A stretch of DNA of 64,000 nt from contig CAUYUJ010015833.1 of NCBI GenBank assembly GCA_963575745.1, positions 174,228 through 238,227 of the forward strand, in the 5' to 3' direction. The translations under genes and the position numbers were made by a program. This DNA is from Prorocentrum cordatum. Taxonomy: Eukaryota > Sar > Dinophyceae > Prorocentrales > Prorocentraceae. The notes under the pieces were generated by a model. The model had not been told where the DNA came from and searched no databases. It worked only from the letters and a program-made list of their open reading frames with translations. Shown here one piece after another: positions 52,352 to 64,000 of this stretch. Every line of letters starts with the position of its first letter. Position 1 is the stretch's first letter.

Positions 52352-55300
52352 TACAGGTGCGAAAAATCTGCTTTCTCAAAGTGAATGGTCAAATATCTTT
52401 CAAATATTCGCAAAACCACCCAGAAGTTACCACTTTGTCCTTTCTGGCCGGGTCGACCAACTGGGCGCCGGCGGTAAACCGTCAGCATGTCTTACCGCCG
52501 GGGGACTCGTAGAGCTTCCTTACCATATATAGTGTCAAGAAAAATGTTGAGAACGAAAAGTTTTTCACCCAAACGATTTCATACCTCTCGATGCAACAGC
52601 CGAACGCCCCTGATACTTCTGGATCGTTTTGCGTGCGTACCAGCTCGTAGGTCTCCTACAGCCCGAGTTAAATACAGAGAAGGGACCACATGAATAGTTT
52701 TTTGCGGACCTAGCCCGAATAGCAAACCCAGTTCAGACCTCTGGATGCAACAGACAAACGCGCACAATGATTTTGAATCCGTTTTTGTCCGTATCAGCTC
52801 TGTAGCTCTCCTACAGCCCGAGTTACGTGCGAAAATCGACAGCACCTCTCAAGATGACTCGAACATTACGAATAATTGCACGAACCTAGCTCGAGTAGCA
52901 GACCGAGTTAAGACCTCTCAATACGACAGCCGGACGCACCTGATGTATCCCAATCGATTCCTATGCTAATCAGCCCTATAGCCCCCCGACAGCCCGAGTT
53001 AAGTGCAGAAAACCGACAGCACCTCTCAAGATGACTCGAACAATACGAAAAGTTTCGCGAACCTAGCTCGAGTAGCAGAACGGCTTCAGACCTCTGAATA
53101 CGACAGGCAGACGCGCCTGATGTCTCCGAATCGATTCCTGTGATTATGAGCCCTGTAGACCCCCTGAAGCCCGAGTTAAGTGCAGAAAACCGACAGCACC
53201 TCTGAAGATGACTCGAACAGTCAAATAGTTTCGCGGACCTAGCTCGGGCAGCAGACCAAGTTCAGAGCTCTAGGTTCGACAGGCGGGCGCCCCTGATGTC
53301 TCCAAATCGATTCCTGTGACTACGAGCACTGTAGCCCCCCCTACAGCCCGAGTTGAGTGCAGAAAACCGACAGCACCTCTCGAGATGACTCGAACAATAC
53401 GAATAGTGTCACGATTCTAGATCGGGCAGCAGACCGAGTTCAGAGCTCTGGATTGAAGAGACGGACGCGACTGATGATTTTGAATCGGTTTTTGTAAGTA
53501 TTAGCTCTGTAGCTGTCATATAGCTCGAGTTAAATACAAGAGACCGAGAGCGCCTCTCAAGATGACTCGAATAATACGAATAGGTTTGCGGACCTAGCTC
53601 GGCTAGCAGACCGAGTTCAGACCTCTAGATGCAAGAGACGAACGCGCCTGATCAGTCTGAATCGATAATGTGTGCCTACCAGCTCTGTAGCTGTTCTGTA
53701 TCTCGAGTTGAGTCCAATATACCGAGATGGCGTGTCAAGATGACTCGAAACGACCGATCCCGCCTGGACGCTTTTTGGCAGTAAAAGGTACCCGATCGAG
53801 CTGAGATCAAAATGGCGAGCAGGAATAGATCGAAGATCAGGGAAAAAATACTAGAGCTCTAACGAATGGTTGAATTTCGAGAACAAAATTTTCAACCGAC
53901 CAAAAGTCACCAAAAGGTCCGTCGAGATTTGCTATCCAGCGCGCCGGAACTGGAACCGGCGGTAAGCCGTCAACCAGGTTACCGCCGGGGTCCTCGTAGA
54001 GCTCTTTCCTCGCACGGCGCTCCTCGGTACATATGCAGGAAAACTCTGGAGCAAGACCCCAAAAACTCGAAAAAACACGTGTTATGTTTGCATCAAAAGA
54101 CGGTTCCACCGAGTGTTTTCATCCAATAGTTTTGCGGACCTAGCTCGGGTAGCAGACCGAGTTCAGACCTCTCGATGCAACAAACGCACGCGCCAAATGA
54201 TACAATCATTTCATGTGCGTACCAGCTCTGTGGCAATTCTGAATCGTGTGTTTAGTAGAGAAAACCGACAGCACTCGTCAAAATCACTCGAAGAATACGA
54301 ATAGGTGTGCGGACCTAGCTCGAGCACCAGACCGAGTTCAGAGCTCTAGATGGACAGACAAACGCGCCTCATAATTTCCAATCGGTTCCTGTAAGTGCCA
54401 GCTCTGTAGCTGTCCTAAATCTCGAGATAAGTATAGAAAACCGTCGATGCGTGTCAAGATGACTCGAAACGGCCGTCGGTTCCAGCAAGTGTTTTGATAG
54501 TAATGTTGCACCTACGGACCTCAGAATTTAACTGGCATCCGCGGCATAACCCACTACACGTGAGAAAAATACCGGTTCCCAAAACGAATTTTCAAATTTT
54601 CGCAAAGATTGAAAAACTAACCCAAAAAAACACATTGTCTCTTAATGCCGGGTCGGCCAACTAGCTCTACCCTGCGCCCGAACTGGAAGCCGGCGGTAAA
54701 CCGTCAACCAGGTTACCGCCGGGGGCTCGTAGAGCTCTTTTGTTGCTCAGCGCTTCTCAAAACACGTGAAGGCAGCTTCTGAAGAGAGGGCCAAAAGAAG
54801 AATACGAATAGGTTTCTCGTCATAGCTCGAGTAGCAGACCGTGTTCCGATCTCTAGATGAGATCTAGGAGCGCGCCTGGTGATTCTGAATCGGTTTAGGA
54901 CGATAGCAGCTCTATAGCTGTCCTGAATCTCGAGTTGTATACATGAAACCGTCAACGCGTGTCGAGATGACTCAAAACCGCCGACAGTTCCCTCAAGTCT
55001 TTTGATAGTAATAATGCAGCTGTGGACCTGAGAATTTCACTGGCAGACGCGACATAACCCACTACACGTGAGAAAAATACCGGTTCTCAAAACGAATTTC
55101 AAAATTTTACATAAAGTGAAAAAACCGACCCCAGGTTACCACATTCTCTCTTTTGGTCGGGCCGGCCAAACTGGGATCCGGCGGTAAACCGTCAACCAGG
55201 TAACCGCCGGGAGCCTCGTAGAGCTCTGTTATCGCGCGGCGCTGCTCGGAACACACCAAAAAGCTTTCTCAAGGTTGAAGAACTACGTTTTTTCATTTCG

Positions 55301-58125
55301 CATCTTGGTTTTCTGGACCTAGGTCGAGTGCCAGACCAAGTTCAGACCTTTCGATGCGAGAAAAGAACGCGCCGGGTGATACTGGATGAGGGAAACTGAC
55401 AGCACCTGTGAGGATCACTCTATAATTCGCGAATCTAGCTCGAGCACCAGACCGAGTTCAGACCTCTCGATGGAACAGACGAACGCGTCTGATGATTCTG
55501 AATTGTATTCTGTAGGTATCAGCTCTGTAGCTCTTCGAAATCTCGAGTTAAGTACAGAAAACCGTGAATGCGTGTCAAGATGACTCGGAACACAGTCGGT
55601 TTCAGCAAGTGTTTCGATGGTAATATTGCAGCTACAGACCTGGGAATTTAACTGGCAAACGCGGCATAACCCACTACAGGTGGGAAAAATACCAGTTCGT
55701 TCAACAAATTTTCAAATTTTGCACAAAGATCGAAAAACCGACCCCAAGTCGTCACATTCTCTCTTAACGTCGGGTCTGCCAACTAGCTCCACCGTGCGCC
55801 CGAACTGGGAACCGGCGGTAAACCGTCAACCAGGTTACCGCCGGGGTTCTCGTAGAGCTCTTTTCCTGCACGACGCTCCTCGGTAGACATGCAGGACGAG
55901 TCTGAAGCAAGACCCCCAAAACTCGAAAAAACACGTTTTTATGTTTTATCCAAAGACGGTTCCGCCAAGTGTTTTGATAGTAATACTGCACCTACGGACC
56001 CAAAAACTGGGCGCCGGCGGGAAACCGTCAACCTTTCTTACCGCCGGGGGACTCGTAGAGCTTCCTGAGAATATATACTGTCGAAAAAATTGCAGAGAAC
56101 GAATAGTTTTTCAGCCCAAGCGATTTCAGACCTCCCGATGCAACAGCCGAACGCCCCCGAGCTTCTGGATTGTCGTCTGTACGAGCTCTGTAGCTCTCCT
56201 ACAGCCCGAGTTACGCGCGTAAATCGACAGCACCTCAAGATGACTCGAACAATACGAACAGTTTGGCAAACCTAGCTCGAGTATCTGACCGAGTTCAGAC
56301 CTCTGAATGCGACAGGCAGACGCGTCTGATGTCTCCGAATCGATTCCTGTGACTACCAGTTCTGCAGCCCCCCTACAGCCTGAGTTGAGTGCAGAAAACC
56401 GACAGCACCTCTCAGGATGACTCGAACAATACAAACAGCTTCGCGGACCTAGTTCGGGCAGCAGACCGAGTTCCGAGCTCTGGATTCGACAGGCGGACGC
56501 GCCTGATGTCTGGAAATCGACTGCTGTGACTACCAGCACTGTAGCCCCCCAACAGCCCGAGTTAAGTACAGAAAGCCGACAGCACCTCTCAAGATGACTC
56601 GAACAATACGAACAGTTCTGCGATTCTAGATCGGGCAGCAGACAAACGCGACTCATGATTCGAAATCGGTTTGTGTAAGTATCAACTCTGTAGCTGTCGT
56701 ATAGCTCGAGTTAATTGCAGAAAACCGAGGGCGTCTGTCAAGATGACTCGAATAATACAAATAGGTTTGCGGACCTAGCTCGGCTAGCAGACCGAGTTCC
56801 GAGCTCTGGATTCAACAGAGAAGCGCGCCTGATCTTTCTGGATCGATGAGGCGTGCTTACGAGCTCTGTAGCTGTCCTGTATCTCGAGGTAAGTCCAATA
56901 TACCGACAGCGCGTATCAAGATGACTCGAACCGGCCGATCCCGCCTGGACGCTTTTTTGCAGGAAAAGGTACCCGATCGAGCTGAGATCAAGATGGCGAG
57001 CGGGAATAAGATCGAATATCACGGGGAAAAATACTAGAGCTCTAACGAATGGTTGAATTTCGAAAACAAAATTTTCAACCGACCAAAAGTCAGCAAAAGG
57101 TCCGTCGAGATTTTTCTTGTCAACTAGCTCTCCAGCGCCCCCGAATTACTCTTAAGCTTCCAGCAATTACTTGCTAAGGGAAGCTCTACGAGTTATTTTA
57201 CTGGCCGGAATAGCCGACTACAGGTGCGAAAAATACTGGTTCTCAAAACAAATGCTCAAATCTCTCACAAAGTTCGTCCAACCGACCCAAAGTTCGCACA
57301 TTGTCCGTCCGAGCCGGGTTGGCCAACAAGCTGCACCCGCGCCGGAATTCCTCTAGCTCATCGATGCCCAAGAGCTCCACGAGGTATTCCTGTTAGCTCA
57401 TCTTGGGGAAGAGCTCTACGAGGTACTGGCGCCGGCGGTGAACCGTCAACCTGGTCACCGCTGGGAACCTCGTAGAGCTCCTTCCACGCGTGAGAGTGCT
57501 TAGAATCGACAGAGAGAGCTTCTGGAAGCAGTTCGCGAAAAAAGCAAAATTGATTTTTTTCATGTCGATATGAAGTTGGTTCCGCCAAGTGTTTTGATAG
57601 TAAATGTGCGTCTACAGAGATCATATTGAGACGCAGAGGCCCTCATAATCGTTTACCAGTGCGAAAAATCTGCTTTCTCAAAATGAATTGTCAAATATCT
57701 TTCAAATCTTAGCAAAACCGACCCAAACTGGGCGCCGGCGGTAAGCCGTCAACCTTTCTTACCGCCAGGGGACTCGTAGAGCTTCCTGACAATATATAAT
57801 GTCGAAAAGAAATTGCAGAGAACGAATAGTTTTTCAGCCTAAGCGATTTCGGACCTCTCGATGCAACAGCCGAACGCCCCCGATGCTTCTGGATTGTCTT
57901 CTGTACGAGCTCTGCAGCTCTCCTACAGCCCGAGTAACGTGCGTAAATCGACAGCACCTCTGAAGATGACTCGAACAATACGAATAGTTTGGCAAACCTA
58001 GCTCGAGTATCAGACCGAGTTCAGACCTCTGAACACGACAGGCGGACGCGTCTGATGTCTCCGAATCGATTCCTGTGATTACCAGCCCTGCAGCCCCCCT
58101 ACAGCCCGAGTTAAGTGCAGAAAAA
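52352..58125. repeat. Nested introner-like elements with long 177-bp arrays
   Basis: Minus-sense hairpins begin at 52461, 53950, 54683, 55171, 55805, 56007, 57425 and 57728. The element from 52461 carries about seven consecutive 177-bp units up to 53750. Several elements stop abruptly at ccaact or gaact where the next hairpin starts, consistent with insertion into one another. No gene. Confidence 0.8.
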
Positions 58126-58524
58126 CTGGCGCCGGCGGTGAACCGTCAACCTGGTCACCGCCGGGAACCTCGTAGAGCTCCGTTCACGCGTGGCAGAGCT
58201 CAGAGTCGAAAGAGAGAGCTTCTGGAGGCATTTCTCGAAAAATTAAACATTGATTTTCTTCATGTCGAAATAAAGTTGGTTGCTCCAAGTGTTTCGGTCG
58301 TAAAAGTGCGCCTAGAGAGCTCATATTAAGACACAGAGGCTCTGATAACCTTCTACAGGTGCGAAAAATCTGCTTTCTCGTAATAAATGGTCAAATATCT
58401 TTCAAATATTCGCAGAACCACCCAAAAGTTGTCACTTTGTCCTTTCTGGCCGGGTCGACCAACTAGCTGCACCCCGCGCCGGAATTCCTCTAGCTCATCG
58501 ATGCCGAAGAGCTCTACGAGGTAC
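58126..58524 (-). mobile_element. Complete 0.4-kb introner-like element inside a 177-bp unit
   Basis: In minus sense it runs from GTACCTCGTAGAGCTC (58524 downward) to GGCGCCAG (58126). The host unit reads gttaagtgcagaaaa before and gacagcatctcagg after; intact units read gcagaaaaccgacagcacctctc. The body is about 340 bp and without 177-bp units, so short and long elements share the same ends. Confidence 0.85.
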
Positions 58525-61500
58525 GACAGCATCTCAGGATGACTCGAACAATACGAACAGTCTCGCGGACCTAACTCGGGCAGCAGACCGAGTTCCGAGC
58601 TCTGGATTCGACAGGCGGACGCGCCTGATTCTCCCAAACGATTCCTGTGACAACCAGCACTGTACCCCCTCTACAACCCGAGTTAAGTACAGAAAACCGG
58701 CAGCACCTCTCTCAAGATGACTCGAACAATACGAATAGTTTCGCGATTCTAGAGCGGGGAGCAAACCGAGTCGAAACGGCCGATCCCGCCTGGACGCTTT
58801 TTGGCAGTAAAAGGTACCCGATCGAGCTGAGATTAAGACGGCGAGCGGGAATAAGATCGAATATCACGGGGAAAAATACTAGAGCTCTAACGAATGGTTG
58901 AATTTCGAGAACAAAATTGTCAACCGACCAAAAGTCACCAAAAGGTCCGCCGAGATCCTCTTGCCAACTAGCTCTCCAGCGCCCCGGAATTACTCTGAAG
59001 CTTCCAGCAACTGGCGCCGGCGGTGAACCGTCAACCTGGTCACCGCCGGGAACCTCGTAGAGCTTCTTTCACGCCTGAGAGAGCTCAGAGTCGGAAGAGA
59101 GTTTCTGAAGGCATTTCTCGAAAAATTGAACATTAATTTTTCTCATGTCGAAATAAAGTTGGTTGCTCCAAGTGTTTCGGTAGTAAAAGTGCGCCTAGAG
59201 AGCTCATATTAAGACGCAGAGGCTCTCATAACCTTTCACAGGTGCGAAAAATCTGCTTTCTCAAAATAAATGGTCAAATATCTTTCAAATATTCGCAAAA
59301 CCAACCAAAAGTTGTCACTTTGTCCTTGCTGGTCGGGTCGACCAACTAGCTCCACCCCGCGCCGGAATTCCTCTAGCTCATCGATGCCGAAGAGCTCTAC
59401 GAAGTACTGGGCGCCGGCGGTAAACCGTCAACCTTTCTTACCGCCCGGGGACTCGTAGAGCTTCCTGACAAGATATAATGTCGAAAAAATTACAGAGAAC
59501 AAATAGTATTTCAGCCGAAGCGATTTCAGACCTCTCGGATGCAACAGCCGAACGCCCCCGATGCTTCTGGATTGTCTTCTGTACGAGCTCTGTAGCTCTC
59601 CTACAGCCCGAGTTACGTGCGTGAATCGACAGCACCTCTCAAGACAACTCGAACAATACGAATAGTTTGGCAAACCTAGCTCGAGTATCAGACCGAGTTC
59701 AGACCTCGGAATGCGACAGGCGGACGCGTCTGATGTCTTCGAATCGATTCCTCTGATTGCCAGCCCTGCAGCCCCCCTGCAGTCCGAGTTAAGTGCAGAG
59801 AACCGACAGTACCTCTCAAAATGATCCGAACAATACGAATAGTTTCGCGATTCTAGATCGGGCAGCAGACCGAGTTCAGAGCTCTGGATTCAACAGACGA
59901 ACGCGACTGATGATCTGAATCGGTTTCTGCAAGTATTAGCTATGTAGCTGTTGTATAGCTCGAGTTAAGTACAGAAAACCGAGAGCCCCTGTTAAGATGA
60001 CTCGAATGATACACATAGGTTTGCAAATCTAGCTCGGCTAGCAGACCGAGTTGAGACCTCTGGATTCAACAGACGAACGCGCCTGATCATTCTGAATCGA
60101 TAAGGTGCGCCTATCAGCTCTGTAGCTGTCCTGTATCTCGAGTTAAGTACAAAAATACCGATAACGCCTGTCAAAATGACTCCAAACAGCCGATCCCGCC
60201 AGTGTGCTTTTTGGCAGTGAAAAGTACCCGATCGAGCTGAGATCAAGATGGCGAGCGGGGATAAGATCGAATATCACGGGAAAAAATACTAGAGCTCAAA
60301 TGAATTGAGGAATTCCGAGAACAAAATTTTCAACCGACCAAAAGTCACCAAAAGGTCCGTCGAGATTTTTCTTGCCAACTAGCTCTCCAGCGCCCCGGAA
60401 TTACTCTTAAGCTTCCAGCAACAACTTGCTAAGGGAAGCTCTACGAGTTACTTGAAACGGCCGATCCCGCCTGCCTGCTTTTTGGCAGTGAAAGGTACCC
60501 GATCGAGCTGAGATTAAGACGGCGAGCGGGAATAAGATCGAATATCACGGGGAAAAATACTAGAGCTCTAACGAATGGTTGAATTTCGAGAACAAAATTG
60601 TCAACCGACCAAAAGTCATCAAAAGGTCCGCCGAGATTTTCTTGCCAACTAGCTCTCCAGCGCCCCGGTATTACTGGGCGCCGGCGGTAAACCGTCAACC
60701 TTTCTTACCGCCGGGAGACTCGTAGAGCTTCCTAAGAATATATAATGTCACAAAAAATTGCAGAGAACGAATAGTTTTTCAGCCCAAGCGATTTCAGACC
60801 TCTCGGATGCAACAGCCGAACGCCCCCCGATGTTTCTGGATTGTCTTCTGTACGATCTCTGTAGCTCTCCTACAGCCTGAGTTACGTGCGTTAATCGACA
60901 GCACCTCTCAAGATGACTCGAACAAAACGAATAGTTTGGCAAACCTAGCTCGAGTATCAGACCGAGTTAAGACATCTGAATGCGACAGGCGGACGCGTCT
61001 GATGTCTCCGAATTGATTCCTGTGATTACCAGCCCTGCAGCCCCCCTGCAGACCGAGTTAAGTGCAGAAAGCCGACAGCATCTTTCAGGATGACTCGAAC
61101 AATACAATAGTTTCGCGGAGGTTCGGGCAACAGACCGAGTTCCGAGCTCTAGATTCCACAGGCTGACGCGCCTGATGTCTCCAAATCGATTGCCGTCACC
61201 ACCAGCAATGTAGCCCCCCTACAGCCCGAGGTAAGTGCAGAAAACCGACAGCACCTCTCAAGATGACTCGAACAATACGAACAGTTTCGCGGTTCTGGAT
61301 CGGGCAGCAGACCGAGTTCAGAGCTCTGGATTCAACGGACAAACGCGACTGATGATTCTCAATCGATTTATGTAAGTATCAGCTCTGTAGCTGTCCTAAA
61401 GCTCGAGATAAGTACAGAAAACCGAGAGCGCCTGTCAAGATGACTCGAATAATACGAATAGGTTTGCGGACCTAGCTCGGCTAGCAGACCGAGTTCAGAC

Positions 61501-62723
61501 CTCTGGATGCAACAGACGAACGCGCCTGATGATTCTGAATCGATGAAGTGTGCTTACCAGCTCTGTAGCTGTCCTATATCTCAAGTTAAGTCCAATATAC
61601 CGACAGCGCGTACCAAGATGACTCGAAACGGCCGATCCCGCCGCAGTGCTTTTTGGCAGTAAAAGGTCCCCGATCGAGCTGAGATCAAGATGGCGAGCGG
61701 GAATAAGATCGAATATCACGGGAAAAAATACTAGAGCTCTAACGCATGGTTGAATTTCGAGAACAAAATTTTCAACCGACCAAAAGTCACCAAAACTGGG
61801 CGCCGGCGGTAAACCGTAAACCGTCAGACTCGTAGAGCTTCCTGATAATATATAATGTCGAAAAGAATTGTAGAGAACGAATAGTTTTCAGCCAAAGCGA
61901 TTTCGGACTTTTCGATGCAACAGCCGAACACCCCTGATATTGGATTGTCTTCTATACGAGCTCTGTAGCTCTCCTACAGCCCGAGATACGTGCGCAAATC
62001 GACAGCACCTCTCAAGATGACTCGAACAATACGAATAGTTTGGCAAACCTAGCTCGAGTATCAGACCGAGTTCAGACCTCTGAATGCGACAGGCGGACGC
62101 GTCTGACTCTGCGAATCGATTCCTGTGATTACCAGCCCTACAGCCCCCCTACAGCTCGAGTTAAATGCAGAAAACCGACAGCACCTCTCAGGATGACTCG
62201 AACAATACGAATAGTTTCGCGGACCTACTTTGGGCAGCAGACCGAGTTCCGAGCTCTGGATTCGACAGATGAACGCGCCTGATGTCTCCGAATCAATTCC
62301 TGAGATTACCAGCCCTGTAGTCGCCCTACACCCTAAACCGAGAGCGCCTGTCAAGATGACTCAAATAATACGAATAGGTTTGCGGACCTAGCTCGTTTAG
62401 CAGACCGAGTTCGGACCTCTGGATGCAACAGGCGAACGCGCCTGATCATTCTGAATCGATGAGGTGTGCTGACCAGCTCTGTGGCTCTTCTATAGCTCGA
62501 GTTATGTTCAGAAAACCGCCACCGTGTGTCAAGATGATCCAAAACGGCCGATCCCGCCTGCCTGTTTTTTGGCAGTAATATCTACCCGATCGATCTGAGA
62601 TCAAGATGGCGAGCGGGAATAAGATCGAATATCACGGGGAAAAATACTAGAGCTCTAACGAATGGTTGAATTTCGAGAACAAAACTTTCAACCGACCAAA
62701 AGTCACCAAAAGGTCCGTCGAGA
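58525..62723. repeat. Nested introner-like elements and 177-bp units
   Basis: Minus-sense hairpins begin at 59011, 59407, 60674 and 61796; the last has a deletion that fuses aaaccgtaaaccgtc to gactcgtag. An element tail (gggaagctctacgagttac) closes near 60451. The remainder is 177-bp units. No gene. Confidence 0.8.
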
Positions 62724-63943
62724 CTGGGCGCCGGCGGTAAACCGTCAACCTTCCTTACCGCCGGGAAACTCGTAGAGCTTTCTCAGCATATATAATGTCG
62801 AAAAAAATGCAGAGAACGAATAGTTTTTCAGCCTAAACGATTTCAGATCTCTCGCTGCAACAGCCAAACGCCCCTCATGCTTCTGGATCGTTTTCTGTGC
62901 GCACGAGCTCCGTAGCTCTCCTACAGCCCGAGTTACGTGCGAAAATCGACAGCACCTCTCAAGATCACTCGAACAATACAAATAGGTTCGTGAATCTAGG
63001 TCGAGTATCAGACCGAGTTCAGACATCTGAATGCAACAGGCGGACGCGCCTGATGTCTCCGAATCGATTCCTGTGATTACCAGCCCTGCAGCCCCCTTAC
63101 AGCCCGAGTTAAGTGCAGAAAACCGACAGCACCTCTGAAGATGACTCGAACAATACGAAAAGCTTCGCGGACCTAGCTCGGGCAGCAGGCCGAGTTCAGG
63201 GCTCTGAATGCGACAGCTGGACGCGACTGATGTCTCCGAATCGATTCCAGTGATTACCAGCCCTGCAGCCCCCTTACAGCTCGAGTTAAGTGCAGAAAAC
63301 GGACAGCACCTCTCAAGATGACTCGACGAATACGAATAGTTTTGCGAACCTAGCTCGGGCAGCACACCGAGTTCCGAGCTCTGGACTCGACAGGCGGACG
63401 CGCCTGATGTCTCCGAATCGATGCCTGTGAGCACGAGCCCTGTAGCCCCCCTAAAGCCCGAGTTAAGTGCAGAAAACTGTCAGCACCTCTCAAGATAACT
63501 CCAACAACACGAATAGTTTCGCGAACCTGGCTCGGGCAGCAGACCGAGTTCAGACCTCTAGATGGAACAGACGAACGCGCCTGATGATTCGCAATCGATT
63601 TCTGCGAGAATGAGCTCTGTAGCTGCCCCACAGCTCGAGTTAAGTACAAAATACCGACAACGCCTATCAAGATGACTCGAAACAGCCGATCCCGCCGCGA
63701 TGCTTTTTTGTAGAAATACTTACCCGATCGAGCTGAGATTAAGAAGGCGAGCGGGAATAAGATCGAATATGGTCAGAAAAAATACTAGAGCTCTAACAAA
63801 CGGTTGAATTTTGAGAACAAATTTTTCAACCGACCAAAAGTCAGCAAAAGGTCCGTCGAGATTTTTCTTGCCAACTAGCTCTCCAGCGCGCCGGAATTAC
63901 TCTTAAGCTCCCAGCAACTAGCTAAGGGAAGCTCTACGAGCTA
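62724..63943 (-). mobile_element. Nearly complete 1.2-kb introner-like element
   Basis: The hairpin at 62724 is followed by about five 177-bp units and the shared end block, finishing in aagctctacgag near 63943. The next 30 bases (aacttgctaagggaagctc, then tatgagttat) are the tail of an outer element, and older host sequence (gccacattgtctctt) then resumes to the edge. Confidence 0.75.
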
Positions 63944-64000
63944 TAACTTGCTAAGGGAAGCTCTATGAGTTATGTGCCACATTGTCTCTTCTTGTCGGGT

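Larger units (their letters stand above)
12840..63973. repeat. Introner-like element family, more than 50 hairpin ends
   Basis: In intron sense a unit starts GTACCTCGTAGAGCTC (or GTAACTCGTAGAGCTT), has a body of 0.3 to over 1.2 kb, then GAGCTCTACGAGG, which is the perfect 13-bp inverse of CCTCGTAGAGCTC. It then has a hairpin of about 45 nt and ends GCGCCAG or similar. The stem is CCGGCGGTGA/TCACCGCCGG or CCGGCGGTAA/TTACCGCCGG; the loop carries GGTTGACGGT. Minus-sense ends lie near 12893, 13278, 13596, 14418, 14659, 20837, 31230, 33962, 34739, 34918, 35890, 37179, 37467, 38581, 39053, 39203, 39583, 40727 and 43421, and in the blocks below. Plus-sense ends lie near 20434, 30813, 31193, 38016, 39045, 40135, 40722, 41983 and 44118. 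Introners are known from dinoflagellates; membership here is inferred from structure. Confidence 0.8.

Noticed and set aside
31230-63943. Regular 177-bp repeats as a possible CRISPR array
   Set aside because: Units are whole tandem repeats without unique spacers, diverge gradually, and lie in eukaryotic transposons.

Overview
This looks like nuclear DNA of a dinoflagellate. The case rests on protein and repeat families seen in the sequence, not on a search. They are a Gag-like domain of the kind I know from dinoflagellate retroelements, a LINE whose reverse transcriptase has W-A-D-N at motif C, and dozens of intron-like transposable units (introner-like elements) with short terminal inverted repeats. 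There are no bacterial operons, tRNAs, rRNAs or CRISPR arrays, and almost nothing looks like an intact host gene.

Layout. 1-7717, minus strand: a decayed retroelement reading Gag, zinc knuckle, linkers, Tpt1/KptA-like domain, RING-H2 finger and aspartic protease, running off the left edge. About two dozen copies of a 14-nt GC-rich palindrome are scattered through its coding frames. 7718-11085: GC-rich sequence with one possible exon (9959-10163, minus), a GAG/CTC microsatellite and two small TIR transposons; the second (10226-10407) has a perfect 8-bp target duplication. 11086-11873, plus: a broken LINE reverse transcriptase. 11866-12690: eleven copies of a 77-bp minisatellite.

From about 12.7 kb to the right edge the sequence is a nested mosaic of introner-like elements. 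Each complete unit begins GTACCTCGTAGAGCTC or GTAACTCGTAGAGCTT, ends with the inverted copy of that terminus, then a hairpin of about 45 nt, then CAG. More than 50 hairpin ends are visible, about 45 of them with the intron sense on the minus strand. Many elements carry arrays of a 177-bp unit (roughly 100 units in total). Elements sit inside one another like Russian dolls, and at several sites the empty sequence survives elsewhere in the window.

Three larger insertions interrupt the mosaic. A LINE of about 5.87 kb (20871-26736, minus) splits one hairpin and is flanked by a 9-bp duplication. It encodes ORF1, endonuclease, reverse transcriptase and an RNase H whose two halves are in swapped order. 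A repeat-rich unit of 1.7-1.8 kb is present twice (28772-30579 and 31948-33603); the copies differ by one 152-bp unit.

The window is therefore a transposon graveyard in which one family, the introner-like elements, has also become the main landing site for the others. No promoters, terminators or origins could be recognised.
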